From NCBI RefSeq assembly GCF_003965815.1, contig NZ_RXOE01000001.1, positions 1,178,001-1,242,000 of the forward strand: 64,000 nucleotides of DNA. Reading direction: 5' to 3'. Shown here piece by piece: positions 8,104 through 19,119 of the stretch. The position numbers were made by a program, and so were the translations under genes. Each line of letters opens with the position of its first letter. Within the stretch, counting starts at the first letter, position 1. This stretch comes from Variovorax gossypii (GTDB lineage Bacteria > Pseudomonadota > Gammaproteobacteria > Burkholderiales > Burkholderiaceae_C). The notes beneath the pieces were generated by a model that ran no database searches, was not told the DNA's origin, and saw only the letters and a list, made by a program, of their open reading frames with translations.

Positions 8104-9966
8104 CTAGAGAGATTCGACCTTGCGCCCGGCAAGCGCGCGCGCGATGCCCGCGTTCATGCGCTGTGCGGCGAAGGCTTCTGTGTCGTCGGCCAGCTTCTTG
8201 GTGGCGGCCTCGATGGCCGCGGCCTCGGTGCCGCCCTTTGCGGCTTCGCGCAGCTGCGCCATCGATGCATCGATGACGGCGCGCTCTTCGTCGTTCAGCA
8301 GGTCGCCGTCTGCATCGAGCGCGCTCTGCGTGGCGAGCAGCATGCGGTCGGCATCGACGCGTGCCTCGACCAGCGCGCGGGCTTGCATGTCTTGCTGCGC
8401 CGTGGAGAAGCTCTCCTGCAGCATGGTCGCGATCTGGTCGTCCGACAGGCCGTACGAAGGCTTGACCGCCACGCTGGCCTCGACGCCGCTGCCCTGCTCC
8501 TTCGCGCTCACGCTCAGCAGGCCGTCGGCGTCGACCGTGAAGGTCACGCGAATGCGCGCCGCGCCGGCCGCCATCGGCGGAATGCCGCGCAGCGTGAAGC
8601 GCGCGAGGCTGCGGCAATCGGACACCAGGTCGCGCTCGCCCTGCACCACGTGCAGCGCCAGCGCGGTCTGGCCGTCCTGGTAGGTCGTGAAATCCTGCGC
8701 CATCGCGGTCGGGATGGTCTGGTTGCGCGGCACAATACGCTCGACCAGGCCGCCCATCGTCTCGATGCCGAGCGACAGCGGAATCACGTCGAGCAGCAGC
8801 AGCTCGCCAGCACCGTTGTTGCCGGCAAGCTGGTTCGCCTGGATGGCAGCGCCCAGCGCCACGACTTCGTCGGGATTCAGGTTGACCAGCGGATCGCGGC
8901 CGAAGAACTCGGCCACCGCGCGGCGAACCTGCGGCATGCGGGTGGAGCCGCCCACCAGCACGATGCCCTGCAGCTCTTCCGCCTTGAGCTTCGCGTCGCG
9001 CAGCGCCTTGCGCACGGCGGCGATGGTGCGGTCGGTGAGCGGCTTGGTCGCGGCGTCGAACTGCTCGCGGGTCAGGTCGAGCGAGACAGTCTTGCCCGCG
9101 ACCTCGGCCTTGAAGACGACCGAACCGGAATCGGTCAAGGCTTCCTTGGCTGCACGCGCGGCCACGAGCAGCGCGGCCTTGTCGGCATCGCTGCCGGCTT
9201 GCGCGCCCGTTTGCGCGAGCACGAAGTCGGCCAGCGCGTGGTCGTAGTCGTCGCCGCCGAGGGCCGAGTCGCCGCCGGTGGCGATCACCTCGAACACGCC
9301 CTGCGTCAGCCGCAGGATAGAGATGTCGAAGGTGCCGCCGCCCAGGTCGTAGACCGCGTAGACGCCTTCGCTCGCGTTGTCCAGGCCGTACGCAATGGCG
9401 GCGGCCGTGGGCTCGCTGATCAGGCGCAACACGTTGAGGCCGGCGAGCTGCGCGGCGTCCTTGGTCGCCTGGCGCTGGCCCTCGTCGAAATACGCGGGCA
9501 CGGTGATGACGGCGCCATAGAGCTCGTCGTCGAAGGTGTCCTCGGCACGGAAGCGCAGCGTGGCCAGGATCTCGGCGCTGATCTCGACCGGCGACTTCTC
9601 GCCCGCCAGCGTCTGCACCTTGACCATGCCGCCGTCGCTGCTGCCGATGCGGTACGACATGGACTCGCGGTTGGCGATGTCGGCCAGGCCGCGGCCCATG
9701 AGCCGCTTCACCGAGGTGATGGTGTTGGCCGGGTCCTGCGCGCGCGCGGCCAGAGCGTCGAATCCGATCTGGCGGCGGTCGCCTTCGAGGTAGCGCACGG
9801 CCGAAGGCAGCAGCAGGCGGCCGTTTTCGTCGGGCAGGCATTCGGCCACGCCATTGCGCACCGAGGCCACCAGCGAATGCGTGGTGCCGAGGTCGATGCC
9901 AACGGCAATGCGGCGCTGATGGGGATCGGGCGCCTGGCCGGGTTCGGAAATCTGGAGAAGAGCCAT
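8104..9966 (-). CDS. hscA: Fe-S cluster transfer chaperone HscA (Hsp70 family)
   Basis: 620 aa. Specialised Hsp70 that, with HscB, releases the cluster from IscU to acceptor proteins. Actin-fold ATPase motifs: [13 protein letters not shown] near residue 22, the phosphate-2 motif [14 protein letters not shown] and the adenosine motif [13 protein letters not shown]. The peptide-binding domain follows from about residue 390. Start ATG 9966 ([10 protein letters not shown]) was chosen; 19 further upstream codons would overlap hscB and are not typical. It begins 5 bp after the hscB stop. Confidence 0.97.
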   Translation of the reverse strand: MALLQISEPGQAPDPHQRRIAVGIDLGTTHSLVASVRNGVAECLPDENGRLLLPSAVRYLEGDRRQIGFDALAARAQDPANTITSVKRLMGRGLADIANRESMSYRIGSSDGGMVKVQTLAGEKSPVEISAEILATLRFRAEDTFDDELYGAVITVPAYFDEGQRQATKDAAQLAGLNVLRLISEPTAAAIAYGLDNASEGVYAVYDLGGGTFDISILRLTQGVFEVIATGGDSALGGDDYDHALADFVLAQTGAQAGSDADKAALLVAARAAKEALTDSGSVVFKAEVAGKTVSLDLTREQFDAATKPLTDRTIAAVRKALRDAKLKAEELQGIVLVGGSTRMPQVRRAVAEFFGRDPLVNLNPDEVVALGAAIQANQLAGNNGAGELLLLDVIPLSLGIETMGGLVERIVPRNQTIPTAMAQDFTTYQDGQTALALHVVQGERDLVSDCRSLARFTLRGIPPMAAGAARIRVTFTVDADGLLSVSAKEQGSGVEASVAVKPSYGLSDDQIATMLQESFSTAQQDMQARALVEARVDADRMLLATQSALDADGDLLNDEERAVIDASMAQLREAAKGGTEAAAIEAATKKLADDTEAFAAQRMNAGIARALAGRKVESL

Positions 9967-9970
9967 GCCG

Positions 9971-10489
9971 TTATTGTCCCAACTGATCGAATTTGGCTTC
10001 GACGTCCTGCGCGAAGCGCTCAATGAACATGAGGGCTCTCACCTGCGTGGCCGCGGCGGGGTAATCGCCCTTCTCGTCGATCAGCCAGTCGAGCGACGAC
10101 AGCGCGCGGGCACGGCCGGCCTCGACCTCTGCGTGGAGCTTTTCCAGCGAAGCGATGTCCACCACGTCGTCGAGCGACTCGCGCCACTCCATCTGCTGCA
10201 TCAGGAAGTCGGGCGGCATCGCCGTGTTGTTCTCGGCATCGAGCGGCGCGCCGTTCAGCTCGCAGATGTAGCTGGCGCGGCGGATCGGGTCCTTGAGCCG
10301 CTGGTAGGCCTCGTTGATGCGCACCGACCACTGCATGGCCACGCGCTGCGCCGCGGCGCCCTGCGCGGCGAAACGGTCCGGATGGGCCTCGCGCTGCAGC
10401 TCCTTCCAGCGCGCGTCAAGCGCGGCGCGGTCCTGCGCGAAGGTCGCCGGGACGGCGAACAGTTGAAAGTCGGTGTCGTTCAGGTTCAT
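9971..10489 (-). CDS. hscB: Fe-S co-chaperone HscB (J-domain)
   Basis: 172 aa. N-terminal J domain with the HPD motif (REAHPDRFA, about residues 33-41) that stimulates the HscA ATPase, and a C-terminal helical domain (from about residue 85) that binds IscU. Begins [14 protein letters not shown], the canonical opening; an ATG eight codons earlier exists but is less likely. It lies 68 bp after iscA and 4 bp before hscA. Confidence 0.95.
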   Translation of the reverse strand: MNLNDTDFQLFAVPATFAQDRAALDARWKELQREAHPDRFAAQGAAAQRVAMQWSVRINEAYQRLKDPIRRASYICELNGAPLDAENNTAMPPDFLMQQMEWRESLDDVVDIASLEKLHAEVEAGRARALSSLDWLIDEKGDYPAAATQVRALMFIERFAQDVEAKFDQLGQ

Positions 10490-10557
10490 GGCAAGAAAAA
10501 ACCGCCAGCACATGACGTGTTGGCGGCCGTGGTCGCAGTCAGCGACGGCGCATCAGC

Positions 10558-10881
10558 TCAGATGCGGAAGCTTTCCCCGCAGCCGCAACGGTCGCGCTCG
10601 TTGGGGTTGTTGAACTTGAAGCCCTCGTTCAGGCCTTCGCGCACGAAGTCGAGCTGCGTGCCGTCGATGTAGGCGAGGCTCTTCGGATCGACCAGCACCT
10701 TCACGCCGTGGTCTTCGAACACCACGTCTTCCGGCGTCAGTTCGTCCACGTATTCGAGCTTGTAGGCCAGGCCCGAGCAACCCGTGGTCTTCACGCCCAG
10801 CCGCACGCCCACCCCCTTGCCCCTCTTGCCGAGGTAGCGGGTGACATGTCGGGCAGCGGCTTCGGTCAGCGTGACGGCCAT
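10558..10881 (-). CDS. iscA: A-type Fe-S carrier IscA
   Basis: 107 aa. A-type scaffold or carrier that passes Fe-S clusters or iron to apoproteins. The three conserved cysteines are present: GCSGLAY and the C-terminal DRCGCGESF. The ATG lies 1 bp past the iscU stop codon, suggesting coupled translation. Standard length and position within the isc operon. Confidence 0.97.
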   Translation of the reverse strand: MAVTLTEAAARHVTRYLGKRGKGVGVRLGVKTTGCSGLAYKLEYVDELTPEDVVFEDHGVKVLVDPKSLAYIDGTQLDFVREGLNEGFKFNNPNERDRCGCGESFRI

Positions 10882-10882
10882 G

Positions 10883-11302
10883 TCAGTGGACAGCTTCGGC
10901 GGCAGCGGATTCGGTCTTGACGCCGTGCTTGGCCTTGTAGTCGTTCACGGCTGCCTTGATGGCGTCTTCGGCCAGGATGGAGCAGTGGATCTTCACCGGC
11001 GGCAGCGCCAGTTCTTCAGCGATCTGCGCATTCTTGAGCGCCGCGGCTTCGTCGAGCGTCTTGCCCTTGACCCATTCGGTCACGAGCGACGACGAGGCGA
11101 TGGCCGAGCCGCAGCCGTAGGTCTTGAAGCGCGCGTCTTCAATCACGCCGGTTTCGGGATTGACCTTGATCTGCAGCTTCATCACGTCGCCGCAGGCCGG
11201 TGCGCCGACCATGCCGGTGCCGACGGAGTCGTCGCCCTTTTCGAAGGAGCCGACGTTGCGCGGGTTTTCGTAGTGGTCGATGACCTTGGAAGAATATGCC
11301 AT
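10883..11302 (-). CDS. iscU: Fe-S cluster scaffold IscU
   Basis: 139 aa. Scaffold on which IscS-derived sulfur and iron are assembled. Cluster ligands: Cys in GAPACGDVM, Cys in YGCGSAIAS and Cys in [10 protein letters not shown]; the LPPVK peptide recognised by HscA precedes the last Cys (residues about 99-103). The C-terminal tail is about ten residues longer than E. coli IscU and Ala/Glu-rich. Lies 63 bp after iscS. Confidence 0.97.
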   Translation of the reverse strand: MAYSSKVIDHYENPRNVGSFEKGDDSVGTGMVGAPACGDVMKLQIKVNPETGVIEDARFKTYGCGSAIASSSLVTEWVKGKTLDEAAALKNAQIAEELALPPVKIHCSILAEDAIKAAVNDYKAKHGVKTESAAAEAVH

Positions 11303-11365
11303 GGTGTACCTCTCAAACTTTGTTCAATCGTGGTGCCTGGTGCGGGTCTGAGCTGACCTGTCGTG

Positions 11366-12586
11366 TCAGTGGGCCGACCACTGGATCGTGCTGATGTCGA
11401 CGCCGTCCTGGAACATCTCCCACAGGGGACTCAGCTCGCGCAGCTTGGCAACGTTGTGCTTGATGGTCGAAATGGCGTAGTCGATTTCTTCTTCGGTCGT
11501 GAAGCGGCCGATGGTCATGCGCAGGCTGCTGTGGGCCAGCTCGTCGCTGCGGCCTAGGGCGCGCAGCACGTAGCTGGGCTCGAGGCTGGCCGAGGTGCAG
11601 GCCGAACCCGACGACACCGCCAGGCCCTTGATGCCCATGATCAGCGACTCGCCTTCGACATAGTTGAAACTCATGTTCAGGTTGTGCGGCACGCGGTGCT
11701 CGAGGTCGCCGTTGATGAACACCTGATCGATGTCCTTCAGGCCGTCGAGCAGGCGCTGCTGCAGGCGGCGCGCGTGGGCGATGTCGTTGTGCATCTCGAG
11801 CTTCGCGATGCGGTAGGCCTCGCCCATGCCGACGATCTGGTGCGTGGGCAGCGTGCCCGAACGCATGCCGCGCTCATGGCCACCGCCGTGCATCTGCGCC
11901 TCGAGGCGCACGCGCGGCTTGCGGCGCACGAACAGCGCGCCGATGCCCTTGGGGCCGTAGGTCTTGTGCGAAGCCAGGCTCATCAGGTCGATGGGCAGCT
12001 TCGTGATGTCGATGTCGATCTTGCCGGTGGCCTGGGCCGAATCGACGTGGAAGACGATGCCCTTCTCGCGGCAGATGTTGCCGATCGAGACCACGTCCTG
12101 GATCACGCCGATCTCGTTGTTCACGAACAGCACGCTGACCAGGATGGTGTCGGGACGGATCGCGGCCTTGAACTTTTCGAGGTCGACGAGGCCGTTTTCC
12201 TCGACGTCGAGGTAGGTGACCTCAAAGCCCTGGCGCTCCAGTTCGCGCATGGTGTCGAGCACAGCCTTGTGCTCGGTCTTCAGGGTGATGAGGTGCTTGC
12301 CCTTGCCCTTGTAGAAATTGGCCGCGCCCTTGAGCGCGAGGTTGATCGACTCCGTTGCGCCCGAGGTCCAGACGATTTCGCGCGGGTCGGCATTGATCAG
12401 TTCGGCCACCTGGCCGCGCGCTTTCTCGACCGCCTCTTCAGCCTCCCAGCCCCATGCGTGGCTGCGCGACGCCGGGTTGCCGAAGTGTTCGCGCAACCAG
12501 GGAATCATGGCGTCGACCACACGCGGGTCGACCGGCGTCGTTGCGCCGTAATCGAGATAGATCGGGAAATGAGGAGTTACGTCCAT
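11366..12586 (-). CDS. iscS: Cysteine desulfurase IscS
   Basis: 406 aa. PLP enzyme that removes sulfur from cysteine as a persulfide for Fe-S assembly and tRNA thiolation. PLP lysine lies in [12 protein letters not shown]; the persulfide-forming Cys is in [17 protein letters not shown]. The N-terminus [15 protein letters not shown] is typical (with Gly where many have Asn). Second gene of the isc operon, separated from iscR by 83 bp that contain a UUCG-capped hairpin. Confidence 0.97.
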   Translation of the reverse strand: MDVTPHFPIYLDYGATTPVDPRVVDAMIPWLREHFGNPASRSHAWGWEAEEAVEKARGQVAELINADPREIVWTSGATESINLALKGAANFYKGKGKHLITLKTEHKAVLDTMRELERQGFEVTYLDVEENGLVDLEKFKAAIRPDTILVSVLFVNNEIGVIQDVVSIGNICREKGIVFHVDSAQATGKIDIDITKLPIDLMSLASHKTYGPKGIGALFVRRKPRVRLEAQMHGGGHERGMRSGTLPTHQIVGMGEAYRIAKLEMHNDIAHARRLQQRLLDGLKDIDQVFINGDLEHRVPHNLNMSFNYVEGESLIMGIKGLAVSSGSACTSASLEPSYVLRALGRSDELAHSSLRMTIGRFTTEEEIDYAISTIKHNVAKLRELSPLWEMFQDGVDISTIQWSAH

Positions 12587-12637
12587 GGCTGGCTCGTGCT
12601 GGCGTGGGGGTTGTTCTTTGATCTGGGCTGCTCAGGG

Positions 12638-12653
12638 AGGCGCCCGAAGGCGC
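12638..12653 (-). other. UUCG-tetraloop hairpin between iscR and iscS
   Basis: On the transcript strand the sequence is GGCGCC-TTCG-GGCGCC, a perfect 6-bp GC stem with the extra-stable UUCG loop, followed by no T-run. It sits 16 bp past the iscR stop and 51 bp before the iscS start. It could protect the iscR 3' end or limit read-through; see findings. Confidence 0.6.
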
Positions 12654-12669
12654 CGCCGGGACTCTGTAC

Positions 12670-13206
12670 TCAGGACTTGGCGAAAGCGTTCCCGAGTGCG
12701 AACACCGAGTTCGGCGCGTTCACGCGAATCGGCTTGACCACCGGCTGCGCGGAGATCGCGCGCTTGACGACCGGCTTGTTCTCGATCTGCACGCCCTTGG
12801 CGATCTGGTCGTCGACCAGCTTCTGCAGCGTGACGGAGTCGAGGAACTCGACCATGCGCTGGTTCAGCGAGGCCCAGAGTTCGTGGGTCATGCAACGGCC
12901 GGCTTCGCCGAGGCAGTTTTCCTTGCCGCCGCACTGGGTGGCGTCGATGGGCTCATCGACGGAAACGATGATGTCGGCCACGGTGATGTCCGCTGCCTTG
13001 CGGCCGAGGCTGTAGCCGCCGCCGGGGCCGCGGGTCGACTCGACCAGCTCGTGACGGCGCAGCTTGCCGAACAGCTGTTCGAGATACGACAGCGAGATCT
13101 GCTGCCGCTGGCTGATCGCAGCCAGCGTGACCGGACCGGTGTTCTGACGCAACGCCAGATCGATCATTGCTGTGACCGCAAAACGGCCTTTGGTAGTGAG
13201 ACGCAT
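12670..13206 (-). CDS. iscR: Fe-S-sensing transcriptional repressor IscR
   Basis: 178 aa. Rrf2-family regulator that represses isc when loaded with a [2Fe-2S] cluster. Winged-helix N-terminus MRLTTKGRFAVTAMIDLAL; cluster ligands Cys92, Cys98, Cys105 and His108 (CGGKENC...RCMTHELW), with one residue more between the second and third Cys than in E. coli. C-terminal tail from about residue 135 is longer than usual and basic. ATG 13206 was preferred over a start five codons upstream. First gene of the operon. Confidence 0.95.
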   Translation of the reverse strand: MRLTTKGRFAVTAMIDLALRQNTGPVTLAAISQRQQISLSYLEQLFGKLRRHELVESTRGPGGGYSLGRKAADITVADIIVSVDEPIDATQCGGKENCLGEAGRCMTHELWASLNQRMVEFLDSVTLQKLVDDQIAKGVQIENKPVVKRAISAQPVVKPIRVNAPNSVFALGNAFAKS

Positions 13207-13350
13207 CGCAAGCTCCTTCAAGTGCTTACCGTTGAAATGACACCGTGGCCTGGGGCCGCGGTGACTTCGTCTCCGCCCTGCCCGACCCTTGACGCTGGTG
13301 AACCAGTCGGTAGGAGTCGGTCCTTCATCGCGAAGTTCTTCTCGTTGTTG

Positions 13351-13367
13351 TTGAGTATTTCGCTCAA
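13351..13367. promoter_or_regulatory. Candidate IscR operator upstream of iscR
   Basis: TTGAGTATTTCGCTCAA: 5-bp perfect arms separated by 7 bp, 145 bp upstream of iscR. On the iscR strand it reads TATACTTGAGCGAAATACTCAA, AT-rich in an otherwise GC-rich region and similar in spacing to type 1 IscR sites (ATA..TTGA...). TATACT adjoining it could be a -10 element. Assignment to IscR is inferred from position and likeness. Confidence 0.5.
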
Positions 13368-13440
13368 GTATAACAGAAGGCCCTGAGGTCTGCTCGGGTA
13401 AACCCCAGCGCGGCGCAGCAAGGAGATGCGAACGTCCGAC

Positions 13441-15558
13441 TTACTGCGCCAGGCCGGCGATGTTGTCGCCGCCGGACGCCCCGAAAGCCTGCTCCCGCAG
13501 CAGCGCCAGCTGGTCGCGAACCCGGGCCGCCTTCTCGAATTCGAGGTTGCGGGCGTGCTCCAGCATCTGCTTCTCGAGCCTCTTGATCTCCCGGGCGATG
13601 TCCTTCTCGCTCATGTCCTCGACCTTGGCGCGCTCCAGGTCGAGCTTGGCCGCTTCCTTGCCGCTCTTCTCGCTGTAGACGCCGTCGATCAGGTCGCGCA
13701 CCTGCTTGACAATGCTGCGCGGCGTGATGCCGTTGGCCTCGTTGTAGGCGATCTGCCGGGCGCGGCGGCGCTCGGTCTCGCCGATGGCCTTCTTCATGGA
13801 CTCCGTCATCCTGTCGGCGTACAGGATGGCCTTGCCGTTCAGGTTCCGCGCGGCGCGGCCGATCGTCTGGATCAGCGAGCGCTCCGCCCGCAGGAAGCCT
13901 TCCTTGTCGGCGTCGAGGATCGCCACCAGCGACACCTCGGGAATGTCCAGCCCTTCGCGCAGCAGGTTGATGCCCACCAGCACGTCGAAGGTGCCCAGGC
14001 GCAGGTCGCGCAGGATCTCCACCCGCTCCACCGTATCGACGTCGCTGTGCAGGTAGCGAACCTTCACGCCGTTGTCGCCCAGGTAGTCGGTCAGCTGTTC
14101 GGCCATGCGCTTGGTCAGCGTGGTGATCAGCACGCGCTCGTTCTTCTCGACTCGCGTGCGGATCTCGCCCAGCACGTCGTCCACCTGGTGCGTGGCGGGG
14201 CGCACCTCGACTTCGGGGTCGATCAGCCCGGTGGGGCGCACCAGCTGCTCGACCACGTTGCCGGCATGGTCCTTCTCGTACTGCGCAGGCGTGGCCGACA
14301 CGAAGATGCACTGGCGCACCCGCGCCTCGAACTCCTCCAGCTTGAGCGGCCGGTTGTCCAGCGCACTCGGCAGGCGGAAGCCGTACTCGACCAGCGTGAC
14401 CTTGCGCGCCCGGTCGCCGTTGTACATGCCGCCGAGCTGGCCGACCATCTGGTGGCTCTCGTCGAGGAACATCAGCGCGTCCTTCGGCAGGTAGTCTGTC
14501 AGCGTGGGCGGCGGATCGCCCGGGGCGGCGCCCGAGAGATGCCGCGTGTAGTTCTCGATGCCCTTGCAGTGGCCGATTTCCGACAGCATCTCGAGGTCGA
14601 AGCGCGTGCGCTGCTCCAACCGCTGCGCCTCCACCAGCTTGCCGGCACCGACAAGCTCCTTGAGCCGTTCGGCCAGCTCGACCTTGATGGTTTCCACGGC
14701 CGCCAGCACCTTGTCGCGCGGCGTGACGTAATGGCTCGACGGATACACCGTGAAGCGCGGCACCTTCTGCCGGATGCGCCCCGTCAGCGGGTCGAAGAGC
14801 TGCAGCGACTCGATCTCGTCGTCGAACAGCTCGAAGCGGATCGCCAGCTCGCTGTGCTCGGCCGGAAACACGTCGATGGTGTCGCCGCGCACCCGGAACG
14901 TGCCGCGCGCGAAGTCCTGTTCGTTGCGCGTGTACTGCATGCGGATCAGCTGCGAGATCAGGTCCCGCTGGCCGACCTTGTCGCCGACGCGGGCAATCAG
15001 CCGCATCTCCATGTAGTCCTCGGGCGTGCCGATGCCGTAGATGGCGCTCACCGTGGCCACGATGACCGTGTCACGCCGCTCCAGCACGCTCTTGGTGGCC
15101 GAAAGGCGCATCTGCTCGATGTGCTCGTTGATCGACGAGTCCTTCTCGATGAACAGGTCGCGCTGCGGCACGTAGGCCTCGGGCTGGTAGTAGTCGTAGT
15201 AGCTGACGAAGTACTCGACGGCGTTCTTGGGGAAGAACTCGCGGAATTCGCTGTACAGCTGGGCCGCAAGCGTCTTGTTGGGCGCGAACACGATGGCCGG
15301 GCGGCCCAGCCGGGCGATCACGTTGGCCATGGTGAAGGTCTTGCCCGAGCCCGTCACGCCCAGCAGGGTCTGGAACGACTCGCCGTCCATCACGCCCTCG
15401 ACCAGGCCTTCGATGGCGGTGGGCTGGTCGCCGGCCGGCGGATAGGGCTGGTAGAGCTCGAACGGGGAGTCGGGAAACCTGACGAATTCGCCCTGCTTCA
15501 CCGGCCCGATGGGGTCGAGTTTCTTCAGGTCTGCTATGGCTTCGTTGTTCTCTGGCAT
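13441..15558 (-). CDS. uvrB: UvrABC excinuclease subunit B
   Basis: 705 aa. Damage-verification helicase of nucleotide excision repair. Walker [13 protein letters not shown], the DEAD-like box region (MFLDESHQM), the beta-hairpin region with [16 protein letters not shown], helicase motifs (IGRAARN) and the C-terminal UVR coiled-coil ([23 protein letters not shown]) are all visible. Start ATG 15558 ([11 protein letters not shown]). Divergent from the aminotransferase with about 105 bp between. No convincing LexA box: a CTG-N7-CAG sequence at 15561-15573 has wrong spacing. Confidence 0.97.
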   Translation of the reverse strand: MPENNEAIADLKKLDPIGPVKQGEFVRFPDSPFELYQPYPPAGDQPTAIEGLVEGVMDGESFQTLLGVTGSGKTFTMANVIARLGRPAIVFAPNKTLAAQLYSEFREFFPKNAVEYFVSYYDYYQPEAYVPQRDLFIEKDSSINEHIEQMRLSATKSVLERRDTVIVATVSAIYGIGTPEDYMEMRLIARVGDKVGQRDLISQLIRMQYTRNEQDFARGTFRVRGDTIDVFPAEHSELAIRFELFDDEIESLQLFDPLTGRIRQKVPRFTVYPSSHYVTPRDKVLAAVETIKVELAERLKELVGAGKLVEAQRLEQRTRFDLEMLSEIGHCKGIENYTRHLSGAAPGDPPPTLTDYLPKDALMFLDESHQMVGQLGGMYNGDRARKVTLVEYGFRLPSALDNRPLKLEEFEARVRQCIFVSATPAQYEKDHAGNVVEQLVRPTGLIDPEVEVRPATHQVDDVLGEIRTRVEKNERVLITTLTKRMAEQLTDYLGDNGVKVRYLHSDVDTVERVEILRDLRLGTFDVLVGINLLREGLDIPEVSLVAILDADKEGFLRAERSLIQTIGRAARNLNGKAILYADRMTESMKKAIGETERRRARQIAYNEANGITPRSIVKQVRDLIDGVYSEKSGKEAAKLDLERAKVEDMSEKDIAREIKRLEKQMLEHARNLEFEKAARVRDQLALLREQAFGASGGDNIAGLAQ

Positions 15559-15663
15559 GGCTGTTCCCGACAGGTGGCGCTCGCGCCGGTAAAATTCAAG
15601 GCAACCGGAAAGCATAAAGCCTCCTCCGGTTGCAGCGAAGCTTTCATCCCAAAGGACCTTTCC

Positions 15664-16860
15664 ATGTCTATGTTCACCGCGGTCGAAATGGCACCGCGCG
15701 ACCCGATCCTCGGCCTCAACGAACAATTTGCAGCCGACACCAACCCCAACAAGGTCAATCTCGGCGTCGGCGTCTATTACGACGACAACGGCAAGCTGCC
15801 CCTGCTGCAGTGCGTGCAGGCCGCCGAGCAGAACATGATGAAAGCGCCCACCGCGCGCGGCTATCTGCCCATCGACGGCATCGCCGCCTACGACAACGCC
15901 GTCAAGGCGCTGGTCTTCGGCGCCGACGGCGAACCCGTCACCTCGGGTCGCGTCGCCACCATCCAGGCCATCGGCGGCACCGGCGGCCTGAAGGTCGGCG
16001 CCGACTTCCTGAAGAAGCTCAACCCCAACGCCAAGGTGCTGATCAGCGACCCGAGCTGGGAAAACCACCGCGCACTCTTCACGAATGCCGGCTTCGAAGT
16101 CGAAAGCTACCCCTACTACGACGCCGCCAAGCGCGGCATCAACTTCGACGGCATGCTGGCCGCGCTCAACGCGGCCCCGGCCGGCACCATCGTCGTGCTG
16201 CACGCCTGCTGCCACAACCCCACCGGCTACGACATCACCCCGGCCCAGTGGGACCAGGTCGTCGCCACCGTCAAGGCCAAGGGCCTGGTGCCCTTCCTCG
16301 ACATGGCCTACCAGGGCTTCGGCTACGGCCTGAAGGAAGACGGCGCCGCCGTCGCCAAGTTCGTCGAAGCCGGCCTGACCTTCTTCGTTTCGACTTCGTT
16401 CTCCAAGAGCTTCAGCCTGTACGGCGAACGCGTCGGCGCCCTGTCGGTGCTGTGCGAGAACAAGGAAGAAGCCGGCCGCGTGCTGTCGCAGCTCAAGATC
16501 GCCATCCGCACCAACTACAGCAACCCGCCCACGCACGGCGGCGCCGTGGTGGCCGCGGTGCTCGGCAACCCCGAGCTGCGCGCCCTGTGGGAAAAGGAAC
16601 TCGGCGAGATGCGTGTGCGCATCAAGGCCATGCGCCAGGCGCTGGTCGACGGCCTCAAGGCCGCGGGCGTGAAGGAAGACATGAGCTTCATCACCACCCA
16701 GATCGGCATGTTCAGCTACTCGGGCCTCACCAAGGACCAGATGGTCCGCCTGCGCAATGAATTCGGCGTGTACGGCACCGACACCGGCCGCATGTGCGTG
16801 GCCGCGCTCAACAGCAAGAACATCGGACACGTCTGCGCCTCGATCGCCAAAGTCATCTAG
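15664..16860 (+). CDS. Aspartate/aromatic amino acid aminotransferase (class I)
   Basis: 398 aa. PLP transaminase of the AspC/TyrB group: [18 protein letters not shown] at the N-terminus, [12 protein letters not shown] (PLP and substrate site), [13 protein letters not shown] and the lysine motif [18 protein letters not shown], and the C-terminal GMFSYSGL, which closes the active site. Expected reaction: transfer of the amino group between aspartate, tyrosine or phenylalanine and 2-oxoglutarate. AspC and TyrB cannot be told apart from sequence alone here. A stem-loop follows the stop codon. Confidence 0.92.
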   Translation: MSMFTAVEMAPRDPILGLNEQFAADTNPNKVNLGVGVYYDDNGKLPLLQCVQAAEQNMMKAPTARGYLPIDGIAAYDNAVKALVFGADGEPVTSGRVATIQAIGGTGGLKVGADFLKKLNPNAKVLISDPSWENHRALFTNAGFEVESYPYYDAAKRGINFDGMLAALNAAPAGTIVVLHACCHNPTGYDITPAQWDQVVATVKAKGLVPFLDMAYQGFGYGLKEDGAAVAKFVEAGLTFFVSTSFSKSFSLYGERVGALSVLCENKEEAGRVLSQLKIAIRTNYSNPPTHGGAVVAAVLGNPELRALWEKELGEMRVRIKAMRQALVDGLKAAGVKEDMSFITTQIGMFSYSGLTKDQMVRLRNEFGVYGTDTGRMCVAALNSKNIGHVCASIAKVI

Positions 16861-16870
16861 GTGACAGCAA

Positions 16871-16911
16871 AGTGTGAGGGAATCCGCCCCGAGCGACGAT
16901 TCCTTCACACT
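16871..16911 (+). terminator. Stem-loop after the aminotransferase gene
   Basis: AGTGTGAGGGAATC and GATTCCTTCACACT can pair over 14 positions (one G-T wobble) around a 13-base loop, starting 10 bp after the stop codon. There is no clean T-run (CCCTCTC follows), so termination may be weak or the element may serve mRNA stability. Confidence 0.55.
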
Positions 16912-17018
16912 CCCTCTCAGAAGGGCCCTGGCGGCGGACCGATGTAGGGGTTAGGCCTCCTGCAACGCAGCGGATGCGCTGATATATTGCGCCGCAACAT
17001 TTCACTCCAACACCAGCG

Positions 17019-18452
17019 ATGCTCTATCAACTCTACGAAGCCCAGCGTTCCTTGATGGAGCCGTTCTCGGACTTCGCCCAGGCGGCCTCCAAGCTCTACA
17101 GCCCCGGTGCCGTATGGGGCCAGTTGCCGATGGCCCAGCGCATGGCTGCGAGCTACGACCTGCTCTACCGCCTCGGCAAGGACTACGAGAAGCCCGAGTT
17201 CAACATCAAGTCCGTCAAGGTCGACGGCAAGGAAGTCGTGATCCAGGAGGCCGTCGAGCTCGACAAGCCCTTCTGCGAACTGCGCCGCTTCAAGCGCTTC
17301 ACCGACGAGCCGCACATCCTCAAGACGCTCAAGAGCCAGCCCGTGGTGCTGGTCGTGGCGCCGCTGTCGGGCCACTACGCCACGCTGCTGCGCGACACCG
17401 TGCGCACCATGCTGCAGGACCACAAGGTCTACATCACCGACTGGAAGAACGCGCGCCTGGTGCCGCTGTCGGAAGGCGAATTCCACCTCGACGACTACAT
17501 CAACTACGTGCAGGAGTTCATCCGCCGCCTGCAGGCCGAGTACGGCAACTGCCACGTGGTGAGCGTGTGCCAGCCGACGGTGCCGGTGCTCGCGGCCGTG
17601 TCGCTCATGGCCAGCCGCGGCGAGGCGCTGCCGCTCTCCATGACCATGATGGGCGGCCCCATCGACGCTCGCAAGTCGCCCACCGCGGTGAACAACCTCG
17701 CGATGAACAAGAGCTTCGAGTGGTTCGAGAACAACGTGATCTACCGCGTGCCGCAGGGCTTCCCGGGCGCGGGTCGCAAGGTCTACCCCGGCTTCCTGCA
17801 GCACACCGGCTTCGTGGCGATGAACCCCGATCGCCACGCCAGCAGCCACTACGACTACTTCAAGGACCTGATCAAGGGCGACGACGCCAGCGCCGAGGCC
17901 CATCGCAAGTTCTACGACGAGTACAACGCAGTGCTCGATATGGACGCCGATTACTACCTCGAGACCATCCGCACCGTCTTCCAGGAGTTCGACCTGGTCA
18001 ACGGAACCTGGGACGTCAAGAACCCCAAGGGCCAGGTGGAGCGCGTGCGTCCGCAGGACATCCACAGCACCGCCCTGCTCACCGTCGAAGGCGAGCTCGA
18101 CGACATCTCGGGCTCAGGCCAGACCGAGGCGGCGCACAGCCTGTGCACCGGCATTGCCGACGACAAGCGCGAGCACTACGAGGTCAAGGGTGCCGGCCAC
18201 TACGGCATCTTCAGCGGCCGCCGCTGGCGCGAGCTGGTCTATCCGAAGATGAAGAAGTTCATCGAGGCGAACGACCAGCCGCAAAGCCGCGCCAGCAGCC
18301 GTGGCGGCCTCGGCGCCGAAGACACCGTCAGGCCCGGGCGCAAGATCCCCGCCTCCGTGGCCGCCAAGAAGGCGCCCGCGAAGAAGACCGCGACCGTGGC
18401 GGCGAAGAAGCCCGCCGCGCGCAAGCAGCCCGGCGCCCGTGCCGCGCGCTGA
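17019..18452 (+). CDS. phaZ: Intracellular polyhydroxybutyrate depolymerase with basic tail
   Basis: 477 aa. Mobilises intracellular poly-3-hydroxybutyrate. The alpha/beta-hydrolase nucleophile is Cys184 in SVCQPTVPV, the lipase-box-like site of the Ralstonia PhaZ1 type; other family motifs include [13 protein letters not shown] and [15 protein letters not shown] (catalytic His). The C-terminus from about residue 415 is an addition of roughly 60 residues rich in Lys, Ala and Pro ([24 protein letters not shown]), like histone H1 tails. The RnfB-like gene begins 28 bp after the stop. The start region has TGATATATTGCG upstream as a possible -10. Confidence 0.93.
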   Translation: MLYQLYEAQRSLMEPFSDFAQAASKLYSPGAVWGQLPMAQRMAASYDLLYRLGKDYEKPEFNIKSVKVDGKEVVIQEAVELDKPFCELRRFKRFTDEPHILKTLKSQPVVLVVAPLSGHYATLLRDTVRTMLQDHKVYITDWKNARLVPLSEGEFHLDDYINYVQEFIRRLQAEYGNCHVVSVCQPTVPVLAAVSLMASRGEALPLSMTMMGGPIDARKSPTAVNNLAMNKSFEWFENNVIYRVPQGFPGAGRKVYPGFLQHTGFVAMNPDRHASSHYDYFKDLIKGDDASAEAHRKFYDEYNAVLDMDADYYLETIRTVFQEFDLVNGTWDVKNPKGQVERVRPQDIHSTALLTVEGELDDISGSGQTEAAHSLCTGIADDKREHYEVKGAGHYGIFSGRRWRELVYPKMKKFIEANDQPQSRASSRGGLGAEDTVRPGRKIPASVAAKKAPAKKTATVAAKKPAARKQPGARAAR

Positions 18453-18480
18453 GGCGCGCACGCATCGCCATCTGCAGCAA

Positions 18481-19119
18481 GTGAACGGGCTGGCCGCACG
18501 CATCGACGACGCACTGCCTCAAACGCAGTGCACACGGTGCGGCTACCCGGATTGCGCGGGCTACGCGCAGGCCATTGCCGACGGCGAGGCCGGCATCAAC
18601 CAGTGCCCGCCCGGCGGCGCCGAAGGCATCGAGCGGCTCGCGCAGATCACCGGCCGCGCGCCGCTTCCTCTCGACCCCAAGTTCGGCACCGAAGGTCCGC
18701 GCGCCATGGCGGTCATCGACGAGGCCTGGTGCATCGGCTGCACCCTGTGCCTCGACGCCTGCCCGACCGATGCGATCGTAGGCATCAACAAGCGCATGCA
18801 CACCGTGATCGAAGCCCATTGCACGGGCTGCGAGCTCTGCATTCCGGTCTGCCCGGTCGACTGCATCTCGCTAGAGGTCGAAACTCCCGGCCTCAGCGGC
18901 TGGCAGGCCTGGTCGGCCGAGCAGGCCCTCAGCGCACGGCGGCGCTACGAGGTGCACGGCAGGCACCGCAACACCGACGCCCGGCTGGCAGAAGCTGCAA
19001 CTCCCGCACCCGAAGCCCCGCAGGACGCCGACGCGCGCAAGCGCTCCATCGTCGAAGCGGCACTGGCGCGCGCCCGCGCCGCCTCGCAACAGAAACGCCC
19101 TCCGGCGGCCAAGCCATGA
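18481..19119 (+). CDS. Soluble RnfB-like polyferredoxin
   Basis: 212 aa from GTG 18481; the frame is open further upstream through the phaZ tail, but conservation starts at [11 protein letters not shown]. Three [4Fe-4S] sites are visible: the Fe-S domain CTRCGYPDC...INQCPPGG, then [14 protein letters not shown] and [14 protein letters not shown]. This is the RnfB/RsxB domain order, but the N-terminal membrane helix of canonical RnfB is missing and no other rnf genes are adjacent. C-terminus is Ala-rich and helical. Likely a cytoplasmic electron carrier; partner unknown. The start of the LysE gene overlaps its stop (ATGA). Confidence 0.8.
   Translation: MNGLAARIDDALPQTQCTRCGYPDCAGYAQAIADGEAGINQCPPGGAEGIERLAQITGRAPLPLDPKFGTEGPRAMAVIDEAWCIGCTLCLDACPTDAIVGINKRMHTVIEAHCTGCELCIPVCPVDCISLEVETPGLSGWQAWSAEQALSARRRYEVHGRHRNTDARLAEAATPAPEAPQDADARKRSIVEAALARARAASQQKRPPAAKP

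Noticed and set aside
15561..15573. CTGTTCCCGACAG just upstream of uvrB, resembling a LexA (SOS) box.
   Set aside because: LexA boxes are CTG-N10-CAG; here the spacing is N7 and the centre is not AT-rich.
13441..16908. Very long open frames on the strand opposite to, or extending beyond, real genes (for example through the aminotransferase on the minus strand, across pccA on the plus strand and across the kinase on the minus strand).
   Set aside because: GC-rich codon bias leaves shadow frames open. They lack family motifs and ribosome sites, and overlap well-supported genes.
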